From Chthoniobacteraceae bacterium (GTDB lineage Bacteria; Verrucomicrobiota; Verrucomicrobiia; Chthoniobacterales; Chthoniobacteraceae), in NCBI GenBank assembly GCA_028714515.1, contig JAQTMF010000004.1, positions 1 to 39,603 of the forward strand: 39,603 nucleotides of DNA, in the 5' to 3' direction. The position numbers were made by a program, and so were the translations under genes. Positions 1 to 9,214 of the stretch are shown here, piece by piece. Numbering within the stretch: the first letter of the stretch is position 1; each line of letters starts with the position of its first letter. The notes under the pieces are model-generated. The model did not search any database. It was not told the origin of the DNA and worked only from the letters and a program-made list of their open reading frames with translations.

Positions 1-1
1 C

Positions 2-3000
2 ACCGGGGCGGACGATGCGCTCGGCATCCCGGAAGGCGAGCCTGTCGAGTGGTCGATTGTCCGCTCGCGTACCGACGGCGAGGAGGATAGCCGCGAGGCG
101 ATCGCTTCGGGAACGACGAAGGTCGATGCCTATGGCGGGTTCGAAGGCGAATGGGCCATGCCGAAGACCATTGGCCCGAGGCATTACCAGCTCAACGCGA
201 AGCTGCCTCGCAAAGACGGCGAAACAGGCGTGGAAATCAACGTCCAGGAATTCCGTCCCCCGCCTTTTGCCGTGAAGCTGACCGAGAGCAAACAGGGCCA
301 GGACACGGCGGGCGTCCGCATCCAATCCGTCTATTTCCACGGCGCACCCAATGCGGGGGCCATGGTCAAATGGGAAGCGGTTTGGACCCGGTTGTACTCC
401 GACAAAGCCACCGAAGGCGAATTCGTCAATGGCTCGTATTTCGTGGAGACCGACCCCTGCCACCTGTTCCGCATTCAAGAGGTCGAAAAGAAGGTCGCCG
501 GCGAGGGAAAACTCGGAGCGGACGGGACGCTGGTCCTCAAATCCAAACCGCCGTTCACCGACGCCGTGCCGCGTGGCTGGTATAACGTGCAATGGACCGT
601 GAGCGTGCTGGGGAGCGAAGGCCAGACCATCACCGAACCGGCGGTGTTCCCGCTGTACACCGTGCCGGTGGCGCTGGGCGTCGAAGCCCGGGAGAAACCG
701 GGGACAGGCAAAATCGTCACGATCAAGGCCAACGCCTACCAGCCTAACGACGAACCGGCCGCCGGTACGCCGCTCCGCGCGGATCTCTTCCATGTGATCA
801 ACAAGTCGGTGAAGGAGCAGATATCATCCCACGTCTACCGCTACCGGAACACGACGCTTTACGAGAAAGTGAAAACCGTCACGGGAGCCGCGCCGCTGGA
901 GGAATCCGCCGCGGTTACGGAACCGGGAAATTACCTGGTTGCCGTCCACCACGCGGAAAACGACGCCGTTCCCACCGAGTATTGTCAATTCGGCGTGAGC
1001 GGCGACAAAGAGGATCGGCCCGCGGAGTTTGCCCAGACCAATGACGAGAAATTCGAGGTGAAGGCGGACAAGAAGGTCTACACGCCGGGGGAGACGGCGG
1101 CGCTCAGCCTGCAAGCCCCGTTTGCGGGGACCGCGTGGGTTTCGGTCGAGGCCGACGGCAGGGTGCTTGATGCGTTCGAATGCCGCCTGGAGTCCAACGC
1201 CGGGCGGGTCGGGATCCCGATTAAGAAGGCGTATTTCCCCAACGCGTGGGTATCCATTTACCTGATGCGTCCCGCCGGCGAAGACAGGCTGCCCGCCGAA
1301 CGGATGGGCTCGGTGCAGCTCAACGTTTCGCGGCCCGATTTGGACCTGCACATTGCCCCCGCGCTTTCCGGGACCCAGGCTCGCCCGGGCGAGCTGATAT
1401 CCGGCACGGTGGAAGCGTTGTGCGAAGGCAAGCCTGTCGCGGATACGGATATTACCGTGTACGCCGTGGATGAGGCGCTGCTGGTCGCCGGTGGCTGGGA
1501 GGAACCGAAATTCCTGGAAACGATGTACCCCCGGCGCAACTGGGCGGTGCAGAGCTTTTTCAGCAAACTCAACGAACTGGGCCGGAAGTTCGATGACGAC
1601 GCCTTTTCCCAAAAAGGGTTCATCCTGGGCGACGGCGGCGAAGGCGGAGCGCTCGGGCCGAAGAAAGCGGCCCGGAAAGCGTTCCTGCCGCTCGCGTTTT
1701 GGAAAACCGGCCTGCGGACGGGACCCGATGGGAAAGCCTCTTTTGAGTTCAAGGCCCCGGACAGCCTCACCCGCTACCGGGTGATCGCGCTGGCTCAAAC
1801 CAAGGCGCACCAATTCGGCTTTGGAACCAACGCGGTTGAAATTTCCAAGCCGGTGCAAATCGAACCGGCTCTGCCCCGTTTTCTGCGGGTCGGCGACTCC
1901 GTGGAACTCCGGGCCATCGTCCGGCAGACCGTTGCCGACAAGCTGCCCGTGGCGCTCCATTGCGAAGGATCGCTCAAGTTGCAGGGCGCGAGTACGCAGA
2001 CGCAATCCGTCCGGCGCAACGATCCCTCGGTGTTCCGCTTCCCGGCGACGGCCGGGGAGAGCGATTCCGCCACGGTGCGCTGGGATACCGACGCGGGACC
2101 TGGCGACGCCGTCGAGATGAGCCTGCCGGTGTATCCGCCCACGCTGCTTCGCAAGGAAGCGGTGTTCGGAGCGCTGGGGACGTCCGATCCCTTGGCCGAT
2201 CTGCACCGGCTGGTGCCGGATGCCTGGAACCAAGCCGTGGGGAAAGCGGATGTCACGCTCTCCACATCCCCGTGGCTGCCAAAGCTCACCGGTCTTCCGC
2301 TGCTGTTGCAATATCCACACGGCTGTTTCGAGCAGATTACGAGCCGCATCCTCGGCTACACCGCGTTGGGCCGCTTGCTGGCCTACCTCCCTGATGGCGG
2401 CCTGCACGATCACGAATACCGCCTCCGCGTGGAAGAGGGGCTGCAAAAGATGAACGCGGCTTTGCTGAAGGGCGGCTGGCTTCCCTATTGGCCGGGCGGC
2501 AAGCAGCCGAGTCCCTACCCAACCATCGCCGGTTACTGGGCTGCCCGCAGCGCGAAGGCGAACGGCTGGGAGGTGCCGCCAAGGCTGCTCTCAATGCTGC
2601 CCAAAACGGTGCGTTCCATTGCCGACGGGAAAGAAGAGGATCTCTCCGGCGATTCGTTCATGCGCTGTTTCGCGGTGATGGTTTTGTCGGAGGAGAAAGC
2701 GGACAAACTCGAATCCGCCGTGCGCGACCTCTACGAGCGCCGGGAAGGCTACAACGAGGAGTCCCGGGCCTTCCTGGCCATCGCCATGCACCGGCTCGGC
2801 ATCATGCCGAAGGAAAAAGAGCAGCTCCTCAAGGAGATTGACCGGTCCCTCAAAACCGCCGGATTTAATCCCGACACGTTCGGCTCCACCACCCGCACGG
2901 AAGCCATTCGCGCCTGGGCCTTCGCCGTGATCCATCCGGAAGCCAACGAGGGGAAAGCCCGCAAGGAACTTGGGAAACGGATCGACGATTTGCTCGATTC

Positions 3001-3739
3001 CGCGCGTTCGCTTTCGACGCAGGAGAACTTCTGGTTGCTGCTCGCGTTCCAGTCCATGCACGCTGATGAACCGGCGCCCGCCGTCGATTTCTCCGCGTTC
3101 CGCCCGGCTCCCACGGCGCTTTCCCCCAATAAGGCGTCCGCCCTATGGGCCGAACGCGATATTCGCTCGCTTCGGCAGCTGTCCATCGTCAACCAGGCGG
3201 GGAAAGCCTCGCCATTGGCTGGAACCGCGTGCCTGCTGGACGCGCAATTCCGGATGACCTCCGCCGACGCCGAACGGGACAACCGGACGGATCGCGGATT
3301 CCGCGTCGAGCGCGTCGTCCGCAATATGACCGACCCGGCCCGTACGGGCGAAGCCGCGTCGCCATGGAAGCTCGGGGACCAAATCCTCATCACCATCCGC
3401 CTCCTTTCGCCCAAGGAACAACACTACGTCGCCGTGGAAGGGGAACTGCCCGCGTGCCTGGAAACGCTGAACCCGAACCTTCCTTCCGTGGCCCGTTCCT
3501 ACACCTTCCCTCTTGCGCAAGGCGACAAACCGCTCTCCCTCTCTTTTGCAGAGCTGCGCGACAAGACGACGTGCCTCTACTTCAACCATGTCGAACCGGG
3601 CATAGCGGTCTATTCCGTCGTGGCGCGTGTCACCAGCGCGGGCTCGTTCCGCTGGCCCGCAACCCAGGCCGTGCCAATGTATGACAGCCGGTTCTCCGGC
3701 GTCTCGGCGGCCGCTGAAGTGCATTCGGCGGGCGAGTAA
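2..3739 (+). CDS. Alpha-2-macroglobulin family protein (bacterial, YfhM-like), 5' end outside window
   Basis: Frame is open from position 2 through the listed ORF start at 158; thioester-type motif YPHGCFEQITSR; followed with a TAATG overlap by a PBP1C gene, the usual yfhM-pbpC arrangement. Confidence 0.9.
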   Translation, partial: TGADDALGIPEGEPVEWSIVRSRTDGEEDSREAIASGTTKVDAYGGFEGEWAMPKTIGPRHYQLNAKLPRKDGETGVEINVQEFRPPPFAVKLTESKQGQDTAGVRIQSVYFHGAPNAGAMVKWEAVWTRLYSDKATEGEFVNGSYFVETDPCHLFRIQEVEKKVAGEGKLGADGTLVLKSKPPFTDAVPRGWYNVQWTVSVLGSEGQTITEPAVFPLYTVPVALGVEAREKPGTGKIVTIKANAYQPNDEPAAGTPLRADLFHVINKSVKEQISSHVYRYRNTTLYEKVKTVTGAAPLEESAAVTEPGNYLVAVHHAENDAVPTEYCQFGVSGDKEDRPAEFAQTNDEKFEVKADKKVYTPGETAALSLQAPFAGTAWVSVEADGRVLDAFECRLESNAGRVGIPIKKAYFPNAWVSIYLMRPAGEDRLPAERMGSVQLNVSRPDLDLHIAPALSGTQARPGELISGTVEALCEGKPVADTDITVYAVDEALLVAGGWEEPKFLETMYPRRNWAVQSFFSKLNELGRKFDDDAFSQKGFILGDGGEGGALGPKKAARKAFLPLAFWKTGLRTGPDGKASFEFKAPDSLTRYRVIALAQTKAHQFGFGTNAVEISKPVQIEPALPRFLRVGDSVELRAIVRQTVADKLPVALHCEGSLKLQGASTQTQSVRRNDPSVFRFPATAGESDSATVRWDTDAGPGDAVEMSLPVYPPTLLRKEAVFGALGTSDPLADLHRLVPDAWNQAVGKADVTLSTSPWLPKLTGLPLLLQYPHGCFEQITSRILGYTALGRLLAYLPDGGLHDHEYRLRVEEGLQKMNAALLKGGWLPYWPGGKQPSPYPTIAGYWAARSAKANGWEVPPRLLSMLPKTVRSIADGKEEDLSGDSFMRCFAVMVLSEEKADKLESAVRDLYERREGYNEESRAFLAIAMHRLGIMPKEKEQLLKEIDRSLKTAGFNPDTFGSTTRTEAIRAWAFAVIHPEANEGKARKELGKRIDDLLDSARSLSTQENFWLLLAFQSMHADEPAPAVDFSAFRPAPTALSPNKASALWAERDIRSLRQLSIVNQAGKASPLAGTACLLDAQFRMTSADAERDNRTDRGFRVERVVRNMTDPARTGEAASPWKLGDQILITIRLLSPKEQHYVAVEGELPACLETLNPNLPSVARSYTFPLAQGDKPLSLSFAELRDKTTCLYFNHVEPGIAVYSVVARVTSAGSFRWPATQAVPMYDSRFSGVSAAAEVHSAGE

Positions 3740-5955
3740 TGCGCATGAAGCCGCCGCGTTGGGTTCGATGGGCCGCCGGTTTCGGCGCAGTCCTTGCGGC
3801 GTGGGCGGGCTGGTTCCTCTATTTTGCTCCGCTTCCGGCTTATCTTGCCCGGAACGCGGAGCTGACCACGCGGTATCTCGATGCAAAGGGGCGGCTCATT
3901 GCCGAAATCCCGGGCGCGGAGGCTCGGTCTCATCGGCCGGTGCCGCTGAGCGCCATGGGGCCCTGGATGCCTGAGTTTACAGTCGCTTTGGAGGATCAGC
4001 ACTTCAAACGCCATCCAGGAATCGATGTTCGCGCTACGGTCCGCGCCTTTTTCAGGCGGCGTGGCGGCGGATCGACGATCACCGAGCAGTACATCAAAGT
4101 CGCCTCGGGGCGCAAAGGCCGTTCCCTGTGGCGGAAAGCATGGGAGAAGGCGCTGGCCGTGCAATTGGAGCGGCGCTGGAGCAAGGCGCGGATTCTCGAA
4201 GCCTATCTGGACCGGATTTCCTACGGGAACCGCCTCGCGGGGGTGGAAGCCGCTTCGCGGGCTTATTTTGGCAAACCGGCGGCAACCCTCACGAAAGCGG
4301 AGGCGGCCTATCTTGCCGGGCTGCCCCAGTCTCCCGTGCGCTGCAATCCGTGGACCCGCCCGGATGAAGCCGCGCGGCAGTTCGCGCGGTCCGTCCGCTT
4401 GCTGTCGGTGCGAGGCGTTCTTCCGCAGGGCGAATTGGCCCCGGAAAACCCGCCGCTTGTCGAGCGGCATTTGCCGCAAAACCTCGCTCCCCATTTCATC
4501 CAGGCCGTGGCGTCCGAAGCCCCGCGCAATCAGGCGCGCGTGTTCGGCGTGGCCCATTGCACCCTCGACCTCGACTTGCAGCAGCGGGTTCAGGCGATGG
4601 TCCAGAATCATCTGAACGCGCTCCGCCGGGAAGACATCAGCCAGGCCGCGGTAGTGGTTCTCGATCATACCACCGGAGCGGTCCGGGCGCTTGTCGGATC
4701 GCGGAATATCGCGGTGGGCGATGGGCAGATCAACGGCGCGCTGCAATACCGCAACTGCGGCTCCACGCTCAAACCGTTCCTTTACCTTACCTGCATCGAA
4801 CGGCGGGTGTTCACTGCGGCCACCTTGCTGCCGGATACGGCGGATGCCGTCCGCGAAGCCTTTCCCGGTTACGATCCTCACAATTTCGCTTTGAGCTATC
4901 TCGGCCCCGTGCGGGTGCGCGACGCGCTGGCCAACTCCCTGAATGTTCCCGCCGTCGTGGCGTTGAGCCGGATCGGATCGCGCCGGGCTTTCGTGAGCAT
5001 GAAGGAATGGGGCCTTCGCTTCGACCATCCGATCGAGGAGGCCGGGGCCGGGTTCATCCTGGGTAATGTCGGCACCCGGCTTCTCGACCTTACCAATGCT
5101 TATGCGGGGCTTGCGCGAGGCGGCTTGGCGGGGCCGCCCCTTTTGGTCGCGGGCCCCTCTCCCGGATGGAAGCGCATTGCTTCTCCCGAAGCCGTGCAGA
5201 TTATCACGGACATCCTCTGCGACAACGATGCCCGGTTTCGCAGCTTTGGCGCCTGGTCTCCCCTCGCGACTCCCGTTCGCGTCGGGGCCAAGACGGGCAC
5301 CAGTTCCGATTTCCGGGACGGCTGGGCCATCGGGTTTACGCGGGAGCACACCGTCGGCGTCTGGGTTGGGAACTTCGACGGGCACCCGATGGGACACGCC
5401 GCTTCCATCGAGGCGGCCGCTCCGCTTTGGCGGATGCTTATCGACGCGCTTCTGGAAGAGGACCACCCTGTTCCGCAGCCATCGCTCCCGCGTACGAGGA
5501 TTTGTGCGCTGACGGGCCTGCTCCCGTGTGCCGCCAGCCCTGGCGCCATGGGGGAACTCTTCCTCCCGGGGACGGAGCCCAAAGAGAGCGCCGAGCGTTG
5601 GTTCGGCCCCGATGGCCACCCGCTGCTCCCGGCGGAGTACACCGGTTGGTGCGCCTCGCCGGAAAATACGCTGCACGCCACGATCCAGCCGGATCTTTCG
5701 AAACTGACAATCCTCAACCCGAGGGAAGGCGCGGTATTTCTGTTGAATGCCGACCTGCCCGCCTCTCAGCAACAGCTCGAAATGCGCGTCAACCTCCCGG
5801 AGGGCGCTGCCTGGAAATTGAATGGGAAACCGCTGGCGGCACCTGCAAATGGCCGCTTGCTTTGGCAACTCCAGGAGGGAGCGTGGGTCTTGGAAGTAGG
5901 CAACAGTTCCGCAAACCAGCTCCGGCATTTTTCCGTCAAAAAGGCCGATTTCTAG
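3739..5955 (+). CDS. pbpC: Penicillin-binding protein 1C (transglycosylase/transpeptidase)
   Basis: N-terminal TM; glycosyltransferase-51 motifs (ALEDQHFKRHPGID, GGSTITEQYIK); transpeptidase motifs STLK, SLN, KTGT; C-terminal BiPBP-like region; downstream of the A2M gene. Confidence 0.9.
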   Translation: MRMKPPRWVRWAAGFGAVLAAWAGWFLYFAPLPAYLARNAELTTRYLDAKGRLIAEIPGAEARSHRPVPLSAMGPWMPEFTVALEDQHFKRHPGIDVRATVRAFFRRRGGGSTITEQYIKVASGRKGRSLWRKAWEKALAVQLERRWSKARILEAYLDRISYGNRLAGVEAASRAYFGKPAATLTKAEAAYLAGLPQSPVRCNPWTRPDEAARQFARSVRLLSVRGVLPQGELAPENPPLVERHLPQNLAPHFIQAVASEAPRNQARVFGVAHCTLDLDLQQRVQAMVQNHLNALRREDISQAAVVVLDHTTGAVRALVGSRNIAVGDGQINGALQYRNCGSTLKPFLYLTCIERRVFTAATLLPDTADAVREAFPGYDPHNFALSYLGPVRVRDALANSLNVPAVVALSRIGSRRAFVSMKEWGLRFDHPIEEAGAGFILGNVGTRLLDLTNAYAGLARGGLAGPPLLVAGPSPGWKRIASPEAVQIITDILCDNDARFRSFGAWSPLATPVRVGAKTGTSSDFRDGWAIGFTREHTVGVWVGNFDGHPMGHAASIEAAAPLWRMLIDALLEEDHPVPQPSLPRTRICALTGLLPCAASPGAMGELFLPGTEPKESAERWFGPDGHPLLPAEYTGWCASPENTLHATIQPDLSKLTILNPREGAVFLLNADLPASQQQLEMRVNLPEGAAWKLNGKPLAAPANGRLLWQLQEGAWVLEVGNSSANQLRHFSVKKADF

Positions 5956-6012
5956 CAATCCGCGCTTCCTATTTTCCCCGGCCTGGGCCTGTCCTCGACT
6001 TCAAAGAGGGTC

Positions 6013-6042
6013 TATCCGCAGATTTCGCGGAGGGACGCAGAT
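6013..6042. repeat. Possible interspersed short repeat (ATCCGCAGATTTCGC...GACGCAGAT type)
   Basis: Intergenic tatccgcagatttcgcggagggacgcagat resembles the ATCCGCAGATT..GACGCAGAT short repeats I recall from environmental genomes; only one copy in this window. Confidence 0.35.
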
Positions 6043-6058
6043 CTAAAGGCAGAAGATC

Positions 6059-6093
6059 CCTTTTGGGCATTCCGGGAGTCTGCGCCCAAAAGG
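6059..6093. repeat. Perfect intergenic inverted repeat (CCTTTTGGGC / GCCCAAAAGG)
   Basis: 10-bp perfect arms at 6059-6068 and 6084-6093 with a 15-nt loop between pbpC and the sigma factor gene; no clear U-tract. Confidence 0.6.
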
Positions 6094-6166
6094 CCCGATG
6101 CCTCGGATAAAAATGCGAAATTCCGCAAAGGATATTCGCCTCGATAGCGTTTTGCCTTGTAGAAAT

Positions 6167-6730
6167 ATGCGCATGGCCACCCCAGAATCCGACTCCCTTG
6201 AATCCGGCGAAGGAGAACTGGTGGCCCGGGCGCGAGGGGATGATTCAGAGGCATTTAGGGAGCTTTTTAACCGCTTTTACCCGATGATTTATTCTTATTG
6301 CTATCGCGCGTGTCTCGACCGGGCCGGAGCGCAGGATATCGCGCAGGAGACGTTTATCAAAGCGGCGCGGGCTCTGGAGACGTTTCGCCTTGGCTCGTCG
6401 TTCAAGGCCTGGCTTTACCGGATCGCCACCAATGCCGCGCACGATTGGCGGCGCGACAGAGTGCGCCAGGGAAAAATCGCGGAAATTCCGAAGGATTGCC
6501 TGCCCGGCGGCGCGCCGGAGAGCCAGCCGGATTACTCGGCGGTAACGGCGGCGCTGGAGGCCCTGCCGGAGGATCTGCGTTTGGCGATGGTCCTGGTCTA
6601 TTACGAAGGGATGAACCATGCGGACGCGGCGCGGGTGCTGGGGTGCGCGGAAACCACGGTTTCCTGGCGGGTGTTCCGCGCCAAGCGAAGGCTCAAAAAG
6701 CTGCTTTCCGCAAAGGAGGCATTATCATGA
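6167..6730 (+). CDS. RNA polymerase sigma factor, sigma-70 family (ECF)
   Basis: Region 2 (FNRFYPMIYSYCYRACLDRAGAQDIAQETFIKAARAL..FKAWLYRIATNAAHDWRR) and region 4 (LPEDLRLAMVLVYYEGMNHADAARVLGCAETTVSWRVFRAKRRLKKLL). Start chosen at MRMATPESD. Confidence 0.9.
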   Translation: MRMATPESDSLESGEGELVARARGDDSEAFRELFNRFYPMIYSYCYRACLDRAGAQDIAQETFIKAARALETFRLGSSFKAWLYRIATNAAHDWRRDRVRQGKIAEIPKDCLPGGAPESQPDYSAVTAALEALPEDLRLAMVLVYYEGMNHADAARVLGCAETTVSWRVFRAKRRLKKLLSAKEALS

Positions 6731-7344
6731 ACGACAAAACGCTGTGGGAGACTTTGCGCCGGTTGCCGGTTCCGCCACCGGACGCGGCGGCCAGGGATAG
6801 AGCCCGCGAACGGGCCGAGATCGCCTTTGTCAACCGGGCCTCCCGCTCCGAGCGAGGGCGTGGGGAGGCCGGGGCAAATCCCTGGCGCCTGGCCTGGAGC
6901 GCTTTTTCCCGGGCGGAAGCGATTGGAGTCGCTTGCCTCGCGATCGTGGCGATGGTCTGCTCGGCGAAATACCTGGCGGGGAGGGGAGAGCGCGGCCCCG
7001 ACTCCCGGCTTCTGGCCGAGATGGAGGCGCTGTTCCCGGGACAACTCGACGGGGTGATTTCTTCGGGAAGCTCCGTGCATCTCGCCCTTGCTCCGGAATG
7101 GGTCCGCTCTGGCAGGCCGTCCTTGCAGCCGTTGGCCGTGACGTTTCAGCGCGGGCGGCAGATTGTGCGCGTGTTGGGATACAGCGGCCGCAAAGTTTGC
7201 GTGAACCTTGGCGGGCGGGAGCGCTGTTTGGAGCCGCTCGTCACGGGCGAGGGAAGAGTGATCCTGGAGGGGGAAAACTTTCTGTGGAGCACCGCTCACC
7301 CCGTGCTTGTGGCGGGTTACCGCGTGGAGGCGCGCACCTTGTAA
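6727..7344 (+). CDS. Putative anti-sigma factor-like membrane protein
   Basis: ATGA overlap with the ECF sigma gene, one predicted TM segment (AIGVACLAIVAMVCSAKYL); function inferred from position. Confidence 0.5.
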   Translation: MNDKTLWETLRRLPVPPPDAAARDRARERAEIAFVNRASRSERGRGEAGANPWRLAWSAFSRAEAIGVACLAIVAMVCSAKYLAGRGERGPDSRLLAEMEALFPGQLDGVISSGSSVHLALAPEWVRSGRPSLQPLAVTFQRGRQIVRVLGYSGRKVCVNLGGRERCLEPLVTGEGRVILEGENFLWSTAHPVLVAGYRVEARTL

Positions 7345-7347
7345 TTT

Positions 7348-8154
7348 ATGAATGTCATCCAACTTCCCCTGGCGATCATCTGGCTGGTCTTTGGGATGGT
7401 CCGCATCGACGGCACCTCCGGCGGCCAACCCGGCGCGCAACCGCCGGCCTACTATGGCTTCGGCGGGCAGCCGGTCACGCTTGAGCTGGCCGTGGAAACG
7501 CCCAAAGGAGAGCCCGTGGACATCCAGGCCGATCTCTTTCAAAGGGCGCAAACGCTCCTGGCTCCCGTCCAGAAAGATATCGTCGTGGCCCAGGCCCTCA
7601 ATGCCTCCGGCTTTGCGCCGTATCGTCCCCTTGTTTCCTGGAAAATGCCGCTTCCGGCGGTGACGCGGGAAACGCAGATGCTCGCGCGGTTCCGCGTCAG
7701 GACGGGCGCGGCGGATTGGCAGCCAGCGGGCCAGGTATTGCTCACGGTTTATCCGCCCGACTTCGCAAAAGAAGAACTCGCGCGGGTTGCCAAGGACCCC
7801 GGTTTGCGGGTCTTCGGCGGCGACGCGCTGCGCAAATTCCTGAAAGCGCAGAAAACCGATTTTGAGGACGTGGGATCGGATCTCGCCTCTCTTCCGCCGT
7901 CCCCGGAAGACAAGAACCTTTATATCGGCGAAGCCACCTCGCGGCAACTGGCGCAGTGGCTCACCGCGAATCCCGCCTGGCAGGGGAGCCTGGTGGTGTT
8001 TTGCACGGATACCCCCCTGCTTCCGGGCGTGTTTGTGACCACGCAGGGCGGGCTGCGCCTCGCCAAAGTCACGCTCCCCATGCTCGATACCCTTTCCACC
8101 GATCCCCGCAGTCAAAAGACCCTGGTGGAAGTTCTCAAATCCGTCACTCCTTAG
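7348..8154 (+). CDS. Hypothetical secreted/membrane protein
   Basis: 268-aa ORF co-directional with neighbours (3-bp gap), N-terminal hydrophobic segment. Confidence 0.6.
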   Translation: MNVIQLPLAIIWLVFGMVRIDGTSGGQPGAQPPAYYGFGGQPVTLELAVETPKGEPVDIQADLFQRAQTLLAPVQKDIVVAQALNASGFAPYRPLVSWKMPLPAVTRETQMLARFRVRTGAADWQPAGQVLLTVYPPDFAKEELARVAKDPGLRVFGGDALRKFLKAQKTDFEDVGSDLASLPPSPEDKNLYIGEATSRQLAQWLTANPAWQGSLVVFCTDTPLLPGVFVTTQGGLRLAKVTLPMLDTLSTDPRSQKTLVEVLKSVTP

Positions 8155-8167
8155 CTCCTACACACCT

Positions 8168-9103
8168 ATGAAACGACTCCTCGCCATTCTATTCGCCGCC
8201 GCCACACTCGCCGTTGCTTACGGGGACCCGCCGCCCCCGCTGACCGCCGCGGTTCTCGATTTCCAGGTCTCCGGCAAAGACTTCGAGAAAAAAGGCGCGG
8301 AAGCGGCCGTTTTGCTCAACGCCAAGCTCTCGGCGGCGCCCAGCCTGATCCTCGTCGAGCGCCAGGAGATCGACAAGATCCTCGGCGAACAGGAACTGGG
8401 CCTCTCCGGGAACGTCACGCCCGATACCGCCGCGAAGGTGGGCCAGCTCACCGGCGCGAAAGTGCTCATCACCGGGCGGCTTTTCGGCGCGGATAACAAA
8501 TACTTCGCCGTGGCGAAAATCATAAGCACCGAGACGGGCCGCGTCTACGGAGAGACGGCCACGTTCGCCTCGCCGGACGCCGTGGAGGCCGCCGCCAACG
8601 AACTCACGCCAAAGATCATCGCGGTGATCGAGAAGCGCGGCGATACCCTCGTGGCGAAGGTCGAGGACCCCGCGGCGCGCATCGAACGGCTCAAAAAGCT
8701 CGTCGAAGGCAAGAAGCTCCCCAGCGTTTCCGTGCAAATTGCCGAGCAACATCTCGGCCGCGCGGTTATCGACCCCGCCACGCAGACGGAAATGAAGCTC
8801 GCGCTGCAAAAGCTCGGGTTTGAGGTCATCGACTCCGCCTCCGGCAAGCAGCCGGATGTCGCCATCAGCGGCGAAGCGTTCAGCGAGATGGCAGGGCGGC
8901 GGGCCAATCTCATCTCGTGCCGCAGCCGTGTGGAAATCAAAGTGAGCCAACCGGCCACCGGGAAACTTCTGCTGGCCGACCGCCAGACGGATGTGGCCGT
9001 GGACCTCGCGGAGCATATCGCCGGGAAGACCGCGCTCGAAAACGCCGCGTTGAAATTGATGGATCGCGTCGTGCCGGTCCTTACGGCGGCGGCAAACCCT
9101 TAG
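8168..9103 (+). CDS. CsgG/curli-assembly-like domain protein
   Basis: Signal peptide; TAAVLDFQVSG...LVERQEIDKILGEQELGLSGNVTPDTAAKVGQLTGAKVLITGRL is characteristic of the CsgG family. Confidence 0.7.
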   Translation: MKRLLAILFAAATLAVAYGDPPPPLTAAVLDFQVSGKDFEKKGAEAAVLLNAKLSAAPSLILVERQEIDKILGEQELGLSGNVTPDTAAKVGQLTGAKVLITGRLFGADNKYFAVAKIISTETGRVYGETATFASPDAVEAAANELTPKIIAVIEKRGDTLVAKVEDPAARIERLKKLVEGKKLPSVSVQIAEQHLGRAVIDPATQTEMKLALQKLGFEVIDSASGKQPDVAISGEAFSEMAGRRANLISCRSRVEIKVSQPATGKLLLADRQTDVAVDLAEHIAGKTALENAALKLMDRVVPVLTAAANP

Positions 9104-9135
9104 GCGCAAGGAGGCGGCCGCCGTCATCGCATGGG

Positions 9136-9162
9136 GGTGTTTCCCGCCAGCCGGGAAACACC
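9136..9162. terminator. Intergenic perfect hairpin GGTGTTTCCCG-CCAGC-CGGGAAACACC (possible terminator/processing element)
   Basis: 11-bp perfect arms, 5-nt loop, between the CsgG-like gene and the 1.4-kaa gene; no long U-tract follows. Confidence 0.45.
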
Positions 9163-9214
9163 TTCGGCGCACCGAGTAGTCTTCGATATTTACGGAACCT
9201 TTGAATTTCAAAGC

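Noticed and set aside
824-2446. 540-aa ORF on - strand
   Set aside because: Antisense shadow of the alpha-2-macroglobulin gene.
2-5955. Alpha-2-macroglobulin plus PBP1C as a novel system
   Set aside because: This pairing is well described in bacteria; thioester and catalytic motifs look ordinary.
3610-5958. 782-aa ORF on - strand
   Set aside because: Antisense to pbpC; low-complexity GC-rich shadow ORF with no domain motifs.
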